Source: a virus
Reading direction: 5' to 3' (one strand)
IMG/VR virus record: IMGVR_UViG_3300006805_001739
Location: 1-21,984 of that record
Length of the DNA stretch: 21,984 nucleotides
How positions within the stretch are numbered: position 1 is the first letter of the stretch; each line of letters opens with the position of its first letter. Shown here one piece after another: positions 15,628-21,984 of this stretch. The position numbers were made by a program, and so were the translations under genes. The notes under the pieces were generated by a model that saw only the letters and a program-made list of their open reading frames with translations, was not told the DNA's origin and ran no database searches.

Positions 15628-17754
15628 TTAAATACCAAGTTTCTTAGCAACAGATTGCATGATGGTCGCATACAACTCAGACTCAGCTAACTTGTCAGGT
15701 ATCTTATCGTTTAAGCCACATACTGCAGCACGTACCTGTTCAAAGGTTTTACCTGCATCTACCAATACCATAGCGTACTTGTGTAACTGCACATTACGAT
15801 TGCCATCTCCAATGTTATTGATTACCCATCGTTCTAGGTTATCTAAGTTACTTTGCTCTAAGGCTCTTTTTGCAGTACGTTCTGCTTCAGTAGTTTTAGG
15901 TATGAATCCCAATACATCGAATAGACTGCCATCATTAGTGAATACCTGAGTAGCGTGGTATGTCTGCCATTTCTTGCAGCGATGATTACCTGCTTCATCT
16001 ACAGCAAAAGGTAAAGCTAAGAATACGTTATGCATGAACTGCTTGTAGTCTTGCTCTTCCAAGTAAAGCTCATAGTTGATAGGTAAGATAATGCGATATC
16101 TATCTTGATCTTCAATACCATGAGACTTTGTTGTATAGATGGTGTACTTGTAATCCTTTAATAGAAGTTTAGCTGTAGAGAGTGGACAAGTATTATCAAC
16201 ATCTAATACAAGCATATTGAAGCCACTAATAATATTACGCTCTAATCGGTATCCATCTCTTACACGATGGTTGAGCCAATGTAATGTACCCTTAAAGGTT
16301 AACATCTTACTCAAGTCTTCAAACTTGACTATGCTATTTATATAACCTGAAGTCATATCTTCACTGTAAGACAGGATGCACTTATCAAGATTTGTTGGTT
16401 GAATAGCTGTAGCACTAACGAATTGAATCCCATCAGTGAAAGCTTTTTTAATGATGATATTATTCTTATAGCCCCATGAGGTAGCCATAGTAATCATCTC
16501 TTCTTTCATCTGCTTGGTTCCACGAAAGTAAGCCAAGTCTGTATCTAAATCTGCTAGTGTTAATTCACCAGTGTACTCAGCTAGATGTTTAGCTAACTTT
16601 ACGTAAGGACGTTCTGGTGTAACCAATTTACTTAGTGACACACCTGATTCAGTAGCCAATGCAATAGCATAGTCTAAGTGGGTGGAAGTAATAACAGGAG
16701 ATCCCTCAAAGAATGCATAAGCACCTGCTAATTTCAGTACCTTAAAGTAACGATGGTCTACTTCAGCTTTACGAATAGAGTCCTGCTTAGTATAGGTACG
16801 ACCTTCTGCTTCACAGTCTAATTTGTATTGCATTAACTTCAGGCACTCAGGTCGCTCTATTAAGATCTTGGTTCCCATGTTTACAGGATTGGCTAATCTA
16901 GCAAACTGATCAGTTAGATCTTCAATCAACTGAAGATTAGTTTGATTAAACATATTGTCTAATAAATCTTCTGCAGTTAATTCTAAGTTCTTTGTTGCTT
17001 CAGAAGCTGAACCAAAGAAACATCGTCTACCCATACCCATGTCTAGGAGTTCAATGAACTTAGTTTCTGTTTGACCTCCATCAAGTAGCTTACTAGGTAC
17101 ACCAAAAAGAAGCATATTGGCAGGAGTAGCTCCATCCATACGTTCTGTTCTTAGGTTGTCTGAGGAAGACTTAATTAGTTTCTCTTTGATTAAGCCTTTA
17201 TCGTATAGCTCTAGGAATGTGGTAAGAGGTTCTACGTTGTTTAATAGGTTAGCACCTACTTCATCAATACATAGATTGAGACTACCAACTCCACTGAGTA
17301 ATAGTTTGTGTCGTAGCTGTTTAATAGCAGGAGTAGTTGCACTATCGAATGTGAATAGCATGGCACCAATACTAGAGAATTCTTTCTTTAGTTTTGTGAG
17401 CTCTTCGTCTTCTGTTGTGTTGTTACGAATACTACGTTCACCTGCTAACTTCACTAGGTTACGTTCAGCAAAATCAGGGAATGTTTGTTTCATGAATATC
17501 TTACTGAATTCACTTAATAACTCACCTTCGATGATTGAAGTAGCATAGCCTTTACCTGCACCAGATTCAGCTACGTTAATAGCGTAAACATTGATTGGTA
17601 TAGTTGTGTTTGACCATCCAGTAATGGATGCTCGCATGTGTGAAGCTACGACTCCTAAGAAGTAGGCTAGTTGAGTTCTAAAGAACAGTCTTTCTGTGTT
17701 TTGTGTACGAGCAGATAGTACATCTACAATCTGCTCCATTACTGGATGATGCAT
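15628..17754 (-). CDS. ATPase-primase fusion, archaeo-eukaryotic primase type
   Basis: The 708-residue protein has two halves. Residues 1-380 are a DUF3987-like P-loop ATPase: Walker A ESGAGKG (63-69), Walker B LNLCIDEV (D164, E165), LLFGVP (215-220), and a likely arginine finger in GMGRRCFF (R243/R244). Residues about 480-620 look like an archaeo-eukaryotic primase (AEP) core: MLVLDVDN (D518, D520), TKSHG (S544, H545), RYRIILPI (552-559) and FAVDEAGNHR (D586). Residues 642-708 resemble the primase C-terminal domain PriCT (GDGNRNVQLHKYA onward). It probably primes and unwinds DNA at the phage fork. Helicase after primase is the usual order in prim-pol fusions; here the ATPase comes first. The ATG at 17754 has AGGAG exactly 7 nt upstream. 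The primase assignment rests on ordered motifs; whether the ATPase half is a true helicase is open. Confidence 0.78.
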   Translation of the reverse strand: MHHPVMEQIVDVLSARTQNTERLFFRTQLAYFLGVVASHMRASITGWSNTTIPINVYAINVAESGAGKGYATSIIEGELLSEFSKIFMKQTFPDFAERNLVKLAGERSIRNNTTEDEELTKLKKEFSSIGAMLFTFDSATTPAIKQLRHKLLLSGVGSLNLCIDEVGANLLNNVEPLTTFLELYDKGLIKEKLIKSSSDNLRTERMDGATPANMLLFGVPSKLLDGGQTETKFIELLDMGMGRRCFFGSASEATKNLELTAEDLLDNMFNQTNLQLIEDLTDQFARLANPVNMGTKILIERPECLKLMQYKLDCEAEGRTYTKQDSIRKAEVDHRYFKVLKLAGAYAFFEGSPVITSTHLDYAIALATESGVSLSKLVTPERPYVKLAKHLAEYTGELTLADLDTDLAYFRGTKQMKEEMITMATSWGYKNNIIIKKAFTDGIQFVSATAIQPTNLDKCILSYSEDMTSGYINSIVKFEDLSKMLTFKGTLHWLNHRVRDGYRLERNIISGFNMLVLDVDNTCPLSTAKLLLKDYKYTIYTTKSHGIEDQDRYRIILPINYELYLEEQDYKQFMHNVFLALPFAVDEAGNHRCKKWQTYHATQVFTNDGSLFDVLGFIPKTTEAERTAKRALEQSNLDNLERWVINNIGDGNRNVQLHKYAMVLVDAGKTFEQVRAAVCGLNDKIPDKLAESELYATIMQSVAKKLGI

Positions 17755-17764
17755 GGAATAGCTC

Positions 17765-18742
17765 CTATGGTTTTAAATCGCCTGATTCAATTAGAGCAGT
17801 TCGTTGAGAGCATAGATTTCTAGCATTGCAGTAGTTACATGCAATGACTTTACCTTTTACTTCTTTAACGAATCCTGATCCTTTCTCTGCTAGGCGTTGT
17901 TGTGCTTCTAAAAAGGTATCAAAGTTAGCTGTGCTTTTAATTTGACCTTCTTTAGCGTAATACTTCCATACAGTTTCTTTACGCCATAGATCAGCATCAG
18001 AACAGGGAGGTAGTAAATGTTCTGGTGTATCTTCATGCATTTTTATTTCACGTAATTTAGATTCAACATATCGTTGAACTTCGTCTACGCTTAGTAAAGA
18101 AAATGTTTTAGTTAGTATCTTTGCAGGTGGATAGTCTTTCTTTGTGACAGCACTTAAAGCAGACCAATCAGTGAATATAAAAGTAATACCCATAAAATCG
18201 CTAGTTACTTTATCAGGATTGAGCCAACGATATAAGCTACCTTGTAGGATGTACTTATCATCATTGTTACCTGATGTGTAACTGAAAGTGCTTGTGGATT
18301 TAAAGTCTTCTAACTGTCCATCTCCAATAAAGTCAAACTTACCTGAGATGGTTATATCCCCTACTTTCTTATGACTACGTATTTCAACATACACTGGAAT
18401 ACACTTATTGTTTAAGTCTTCCTGAGTAGGGTTTACTCTAATTCGTTCTATTACTTTCTGTGGGTACCCTAAAGATTGTAGTGCTTCTATTGGGTTAGCC
18501 AACCATGCTTTCTCAATAGAGTCATGAAATGCTGTACCCATTGTAGAACTAATCAAATCAGTAAGGTCTGATACTACTGTATTAGAATCTGTGACTCTCT
18601 TACCTAATATGATTTGTCTAAGGGGCTTCATGAGTGTAGTAACACTTATTGTGTTTGGGTCTGTACTGTGGTCATAGCTATCGTGAGCAAGCCATACAGC
18701 AGCAGCTAATGAGATGCATGTGTTATTGGTGTATCTTTTCAT
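17765..18742 (-). CDS. PD-(D/E)XK exonuclease, RecB/Cas4-like, with C-terminal cysteine cluster
   Basis: The 325-residue product has the order of RecB-family nucleases: GTAFHDSIEKAW (H73, E77), GKFDFIGDGQLEDFKST (D137, D146-x-K148) and LQGSLYRWL (Q167). The C-terminus carries C302-x2-C305-x5-C311 (ACNYCNARNLC), and a further cysteine occurs in PPCSDADLW (C247). This resembles the 4Fe-4S clasp of Cas4 and AddB, though there the fourth cysteine often lies nearer the N-terminus. Such enzymes resect DNA ends to produce single strands for annealing proteins, which fits the Sak4-like and SSB genes nearby. The ATG at 18742 has AGGA 7 nt upstream and overlaps the preceding gene by 20 nt; the gene ends 10 nt before the primase gene start. 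Confidence 0.85.
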   Translation of the reverse strand: MKRYTNNTCISLAAAVWLAHDSYDHSTDPNTISVTTLMKPLRQIILGKRVTDSNTVVSDLTDLISSTMGTAFHDSIEKAWLANPIEALQSLGYPQKVIERIRVNPTQEDLNNKCIPVYVEIRSHKKVGDITISGKFDFIGDGQLEDFKSTSTFSYTSGNNDDKYILQGSLYRWLNPDKVTSDFMGITFIFTDWSALSAVTKKDYPPAKILTKTFSLLSVDEVQRYVESKLREIKMHEDTPEHLLPPCSDADLWRKETVWKYYAKEGQIKSTANFDTFLEAQQRLAEKGSGFVKEVKGKVIACNYCNARNLCSQRTALIESGDLKP

Positions 18743-19043
18743 GGTTGGTTCCTGAAGTGCATTCAGCTAATAAAGCTGAGTAGCCAATTAAGTCTACATA
18801 GTCATCTGGGTTGTAGTTGCCTTGAGTCATTCTTGCCATCTTTAAAGCAAGCATGAATTGCCAACCTTGTTCTTCTGTTATCTGATTACCCGTCCACGCA
18901 TTGAAGATGCCTACTGTAGCTTTCATTGCTCGTTCACCTTGAGGTGAATCTCTTTGACTGGCTCTATTATTGATTGTGTCTAAAGCTTCTTTTAGGAAGC
19001 CTGTTGCAGTGACAGAATGACTGTCCGAAACAAGTTCTTTCAT
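18723..19043 (-). CDS. DUF6378-like small phage protein, 106 aa
   Basis: The protein is helical and matches the pattern of DUF6378: an N-terminal helix, TGNQITEEQGWQFML, then ALKMARMTQG (K68, R71), then DDYVDLIGYSALLAE (D81, D84, G87). The K-x2-R and D-x2-D-x2-GY pattern in helices recalls all-alpha nucleotide pyrophosphohydrolases (MazG/dUTPase-like), but that relation is my inference and the family has no agreed role that I know of. It sits just downstream of the ribonucleotide reductase, so a part in nucleotide metabolism is plausible. No strong ribosome site precedes the ATG at 19043, only GAG 9 nt upstream. A terminator-like hairpin lies between it and the reductase gene. Confidence 0.72.
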   Translation of the reverse strand: MKELVSDSHSVTATGFLKEALDTINNRASQRDSPQGERAMKATVGIFNAWTGNQITEEQGWQFMLALKMARMTQGNYNPDDYVDLIGYSALLAECTSGTNHEKIHQ

Positions 19044-19070
19044 TGTTTTGTACTCGTATGAGGGGAAGCA

Positions 19071-19092
19071 AAACAGGGGCAGGGATGCCCCT
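19071..19092 (-). terminator. Weak intrinsic terminator after the reductase gene
   Basis: AGGGGCA (19075-19081) and TGCCCCT (19086-19092) form a GC-rich 7-bp stem with a 4-nt loop, 13 nt past the stop of the ribonucleotide reductase gene. Leftward, the stem is followed by GTTTTGC, a short U-run, so it may terminate part of the thyX-reductase transcript and lower expression of the genes downstream. I see no convincing promoter after it. Confidence 0.55.
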
Positions 19093-19105
19093 ATTAGATA
19101 CTTAC

Positions 19106-21115
19106 TTAGGTAAGTTCACAGACACCACCTGCACAAGCAAGCTCTGCAGATAGGTTTACATTTGAACCATCAAGCTCAAAGACATTGTTGATATCAATGG
19201 AGTCTAGGAAAGGTAATAAGGCGTAGTATTGCTCTTCTGTGCAGTCTTCAAATGGTAGCTGTGGATAAGCACTAGCTCCATAATAAGGAAGCACTGAGAT
19301 ACCGTTATAGTAGGCTCTGTTGTTCCACATCCATGAGATCAGTGGAGTCCACTCATCATCTTTCACTGAGATGGTACAAGAGACGTTATGGGTATTAACT
19401 CCCAGAACATGCCCATTGTGTACCCAGTTCTCTGAGACATGTTTTACTCGTTCTAAGAGATCCATCATAGATTCTGTTCTCACACAGGCTCCTTTAGGTG
19501 CTTTTTGTGGGAAGCTGAGTACTACCTGTTTCTCATTGGTTACATCTTGCTCTACAAGCTGTGGAGCAACACGCATAAGGTATTGAGCTAATGCTTCATC
19601 TTTACCTGCTCTCATACGTCTAATGTAGTAATCATTATGCCAAGCATGAATACCACTAGCTGTACCTAGAACCAGTGATGTAGTACCTGCAGGTTTTACA
19701 CAGGTAATGCGTTCTGCAGGGTTAACACCTATGAGAGCTGCAAACTCTTTATTGCTTTCTACTGCTACGTTAGAAGCAGCATTAAGATCCAGAGAGGTTA
19801 CTGTACCCGAAGCTATACCTGTCATTGAGACACCTAATAAGGCACCTCTTTCACACGTTTCTCTCCACTTAGGGTTTAGGTAGTGGAATGCTGTATAGCC
19901 TGCTTGTAGCGTACCTATGAAGGTTGCAGCACGTGTGGCATCTTCTAAGTCTTTCTGCGTGTGAAGGATTCCTGCATTGATCTCAGTAAGGTTACACATC
20001 TGATAAGGCTCAAGTGCAATCTCACAACATGGATTAGTTCCCCAATCTAGGTTATTAGTCCAATAGACTCCTGGTTCACCACAGTTAGAATCTTTTACTC
20101 TTTGCATTAGAGTTCTAAATGCCCGTTCACCTACGGTACCTCTAAGCAGCATAGCTGAGTTATTAGCTCTGGCTCTAGCAGGTTTAGCAATGTACCAAGG
20201 CAAGGTATTGTTGGTGACTAAGGTGTTGTAGTCATAAGGGGACAAATTAGCTATTTGTTTACCAATACCACAGTCATAGACTACTTCAGCTAAACCATCA
20301 GAATTCAATGCTACTGTCTCATAGCTTAGAATAGGTACTACTGCTTTACTCGTTAGCATCTCTTCATCATTAGCATCAAATAAGCAGATCATTGCAGCAC
20401 GTCTAATACCTCCTGCTAACACTGCATCAGCAATGGTACAAGCCATATCATGTACTTCAATAGGACGTAGCTTACGTTGTTCCTTTGCTACTGGGGTGAG
20501 AATACTAATGAGGTTATTTACACATATCCTTAATGGTTCTGGTCCTGGTGCTTTACCTCCTGTTGTAATTAAGTCTGCACCTTTCTCACGGATATCTCTG
20601 TAGTCAAAGGATGGTAAGTCAGAACCAGTAAAGAAAGATTTAACTACTCGTTTTACTGCATCTGCCCAACCAATAATGGAATCCTGTACTTGGTATGTGT
20701 AGGTATCCATTAAAGGTAAACGTACAACAGGTAACTGACTTATGTGTCTCTGCTGTACTGAATATCCCATACCTGTTCCACCAAGTAATAGGAACATAAG
20801 CTCACTAAAGAACTTATAGGATTCTGCAGGAGCATAGGCACAGTTAAATATTCGACTGTTTGCCATCTCAATAGGTCTACCACCAAACTGCAGTGAGCGC
20901 ATACTAGGTAATACACGTTTAGTGATTACATAGGTTTCGTAGTACTCATTGATCATACGAGCCAATAAGGGATACTTTCTAATTTGCATTTGTTTATTAC
21001 GTTCTACAATCTCACTCCAGTTCTCTCGTCTACCTTTCTCAGGTAAGAACTTTGCATATTTATTGAAGACGGTAATATCTGATAAAGCTTGTTTATCTAA
21101 TTCAACTGTTGTCAT
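19106..21115 (-). CDS. nrdJ: Class II (adenosylcobalamin-dependent) ribonucleotide reductase, monomeric type
   Basis: This enzyme reduces ribonucleoside triphosphates to deoxy forms, using B12 to make the thiyl radical, so it needs no separate radical subunit or oxygen. At 669 residues it is slightly shorter than the Lactobacillus leichmannii enzyme. Visible marks are the first redox cysteine in RIFNCAYAP (C92), GGTGMGYSV (112-120), the active loop NPCCEIAL with N361, C363 and E365, the partner cysteine in QMCNLTEIN (C374), the phosphate loop KPAGTTS, and the C-terminal shuttle pair C661-x4-C666 (ACAGGVCELT). All catalytic positions are present, so it should be active. The ATG at 21115 follows AAGAG by 7 nt. 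It lies 13 nt after thyX, so the two are surely co-transcribed, supplying dNTPs and dTMP for phage replication. Use requires host or environmental cobalamin. Confidence 0.94.
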   Translation of the reverse strand: MTTVELDKQALSDITVFNKYAKFLPEKGRRENWSEIVERNKQMQIRKYPLLARMINEYYETYVITKRVLPSMRSLQFGGRPIEMANSRIFNCAYAPAESYKFFSELMFLLLGGTGMGYSVQQRHISQLPVVRLPLMDTYTYQVQDSIIGWADAVKRVVKSFFTGSDLPSFDYRDIREKGADLITTGGKAPGPEPLRICVNNLISILTPVAKEQRKLRPIEVHDMACTIADAVLAGGIRRAAMICLFDANDEEMLTSKAVVPILSYETVALNSDGLAEVVYDCGIGKQIANLSPYDYNTLVTNNTLPWYIAKPARARANNSAMLLRGTVGERAFRTLMQRVKDSNCGEPGVYWTNNLDWGTNPCCEIALEPYQMCNLTEINAGILHTQKDLEDATRAATFIGTLQAGYTAFHYLNPKWRETCERGALLGVSMTGIASGTVTSLDLNAASNVAVESNKEFAALIGVNPAERITCVKPAGTTSLVLGTASGIHAWHNDYYIRRMRAGKDEALAQYLMRVAPQLVEQDVTNEKQVVLSFPQKAPKGACVRTESMMDLLERVKHVSENWVHNGHVLGVNTHNVSCTISVKDDEWTPLISWMWNNRAYYNGISVLPYYGASAYPQLPFEDCTEEQYYALLPFLDSIDINNVFELDGSNVNLSAELACAGGVCELT

Positions 21116-21128
21116 TTTGGTTCTCTTA

Positions 21129-21881
21129 TTAGTCTACGAGTGCAGCCCAAGCCTTAGGGAATAGGCTACGGAGGATTGGATCTAGTTGTTGTGCTAATAC
21201 CTGAACCTCTTTCTGTGCATGAGGATCAGTTCTGAGAATAAAGAATTGAGCAAATGAATACAAGTTGCCTGTCCATACCCAGTTCACAATAGTACCTTGA
21301 GGTAATACGAATCTAGCTTGTTCTGGGCATACACCATCAGAGATCATTCTTTCATACAGGTCTACAGCAGCTTCAGTTTGCTCTGTGTACTTCTTAATCC
21401 AATAAGATGAATGAGTGTGTGTCTCTGCAGAACCTTGCTTTATAGAGCCTTGTGGTGAGGCCCTGAGGGTATCTGGAATAAATATCTCAGGAGTAGACTT
21501 AATGTACCTACGAGACTCTTCATTCTCTACAAAACCAATCTTAGATTTGAAGCATTGAGTACGTATAGGCACAGGAGCGTTACACTTCACTGTGATGCAC
21601 GTATGTGCAAAAGGTACCCAATGGGTAGGTGTATTACGAATATGCTTGTAGACTAGCTCTGGGTGCGATACACCATTGCTTAGGTCTTGTAGCCTTAGGT
21701 TCCATTCTTTTTGATCTACCCCACGAGCCAAGAAGTTAAGTAAGCTAAGTATTTGAGCTTCTGTTCTTGGTTCAGGTTGTAAGTTACCGTAGTCATCTTG
21801 TGAGAACGATATACGTGCAGCATTTATTACTGACATATCGTTACCCATAGAATCTAGGAGTTGTATTTTAAGTTGTGTCAT
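21129..21881 (-). CDS. thyX: Flavin-dependent thymidylate synthase ThyX with altered motif
   Basis: ThyX methylates dUMP to dTMP using methylene-tetrahydrofolate, FAD and NADPH. The 250-residue protein has the family layout: HTCITVKCNAPVPIRTQ (H93), the signature region ending VENEESRRY (N120, E121, S123, R124, R125, Y126), ARFVLPQG (R190) and LRTDPHAQKEV (R217, Q223). The usual RHR of the RHRx7S signature is replaced by KSK at 112-114, within QCFKSKIG. Some phage ThyX proteins are said to carry FKH-like variants, so activity is likely but the flavin/dUMP contacts may differ. The ATG at 21881 has AGGAT upstream. It is the first gene of the leftward cluster, directly after the divergent control region. 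Confidence 0.92.
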   Translation of the reverse strand: MTQLKIQLLDSMGNDMSVINAARISFSQDDYGNLQPEPRTEAQILSLLNFLARGVDQKEWNLRLQDLSNGVSHPELVYKHIRNTPTHWVPFAHTCITVKCNAPVPIRTQCFKSKIGFVENEESRRYIKSTPEIFIPDTLRASPQGSIKQGSAETHTHSSYWIKKYTEQTEAAVDLYERMISDGVCPEQARFVLPQGTIVNWVWTGNLYSFAQFFILRTDPHAQKEVQVLAQQLDPILRSLFPKAWAALVD

Positions 21882-21959
21882 AGGTTAATCCTAATAGATT
21901 AGATTTGTGACTGTGGTAGGTATAATATGACCTCAATATTAAATGAGGTAATAAATACC
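21882..21959. promoter_or_regulatory. Divergent promoter/operator region
   Basis: This 78-nt gap separates leftward thyX from a rightward start. Rightward, a perfect TATAAT lies at 21921-21926 but no good -35 box is 17 nt before it. Leftward, TATTAT (21927-21922) has TTACCT (21951-21946) 18 nt upstream as a weak -35. Two dyads overlap: AGGT-N8-ACCT (21918-21933) and ACCTCA-N8-TGAGGT (21930-21949). A further dyad, CTAATAGATTAG (21891-21902), abuts the thyX ribosome site. The elements suggest shared control of both directions; the promoters are sequence guesses. Confidence 0.45.
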
Positions 21960-21984
21960 ATGACTATTAGATCTGTAACAATTA
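21960..21984 (+). CDS. Start of a rightward gene, cut by the window edge
   Basis: An ATG at 21960 opens a frame reading MTIRSVTI to the end of the window. GAGGT at 21945-21949 lies 10 nt upstream and a TATAAT element precedes that, so a translated rightward gene is plausible. Only eight codons are visible and nothing can be said about the product. Confidence 0.4.

Noticed and set aside
17117-17548. A 143-codon rightward frame opposite the primase gene
   Set aside because: Ser/Leu-rich antisense shadow of a gene with clear Walker motifs in the other strand.
21891-21902. CTAATAGATTAG as an N4-type vRNAP hairpin promoter
   Set aside because: The loop would be 2 nt rather than 3, the stem is all A/T except one pair, and it sits on the ribosome site, so I kept it only as a possible operator.
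1-21984. tRNA genes, CRISPR arrays, integrase or attachment sites
   Set aside because: The coding sequence is nearly continuous and none of the gaps shows cloverleaf, repeat-spacer or attachment-like structure on reading.

Overview
The window looks like part of a tailed-phage genome, most likely a lytic podovirus-type phage with a virion RNA polymerase related to that of coliphage N4. The base composition is AT-rich, genes are packed with short overlaps, and Shine-Dalgarno sites of the AGGA/GAGG type sit about 7 nt before most starts, so the host is a bacterium. I cannot name the host or the phage. I see no tRNA, rRNA, CRISPR array, insertion sequence or integrase.

Left half (1-12170, + strand): one uninterrupted reading frame of more than 4,055 codons, open at the left edge of the window. 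Its product is a giant multidomain protein. In order it carries a Pro/Thr-rich acidic linker, an SF1B (RecD/Dda-like) helicase with all main motifs, a SLOG-like nucleotide-binding domain, a DUF4326-like domain, a second P-loop (kinase-like) domain, a T7/N4-type single-subunit RNA polymerase, a zincin metallopeptidase-like domain (HELVH), and about 1,200 residues without a recognisable enzyme. By analogy with N4 gp50 it is probably packaged in the virion and injected with the DNA. The polymerase would start early transcription, and the helicase could act on the incoming or template DNA.

Junction (12171-12208): a strong hairpin separates this gene from a convergent leftward gene cluster. Its T-run serves leftward transcription.

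Right half (12209-21881, - strand): a compact replication, recombination and nucleotide cluster. In transcription order it is thyX (flavin-dependent thymidylate synthase), a class II B12-dependent ribonucleotide reductase, a DUF6378-like small protein, a PD-(D/E)XK exonuclease with a probable Fe-S cysteine cluster, an ATPase plus archaeo-eukaryotic-type primase fusion, a Sak4-like RecA-core ATPase, a freestanding HNH-AP2 homing endonuclease, a probable ssDNA-binding protein, a small unknown protein, a RuvC-like resolvase, another unknown acidic-tailed protein, and a 59-residue two-helix membrane protein read by a 4-nt stop/start overlap. Together these can supply dNTPs and dTMP, prime and unwind DNA, and process, anneal and resolve recombination intermediates. 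Every gap longer than about 40 nt in this cluster holds a hairpin, possibly a partial terminator or RNA-processing site.

Right edge (21882-21984): a 78-nt divergent control region with opposed promoter-like elements and overlapping dyads, followed by the first codons of a rightward gene that runs off the window.
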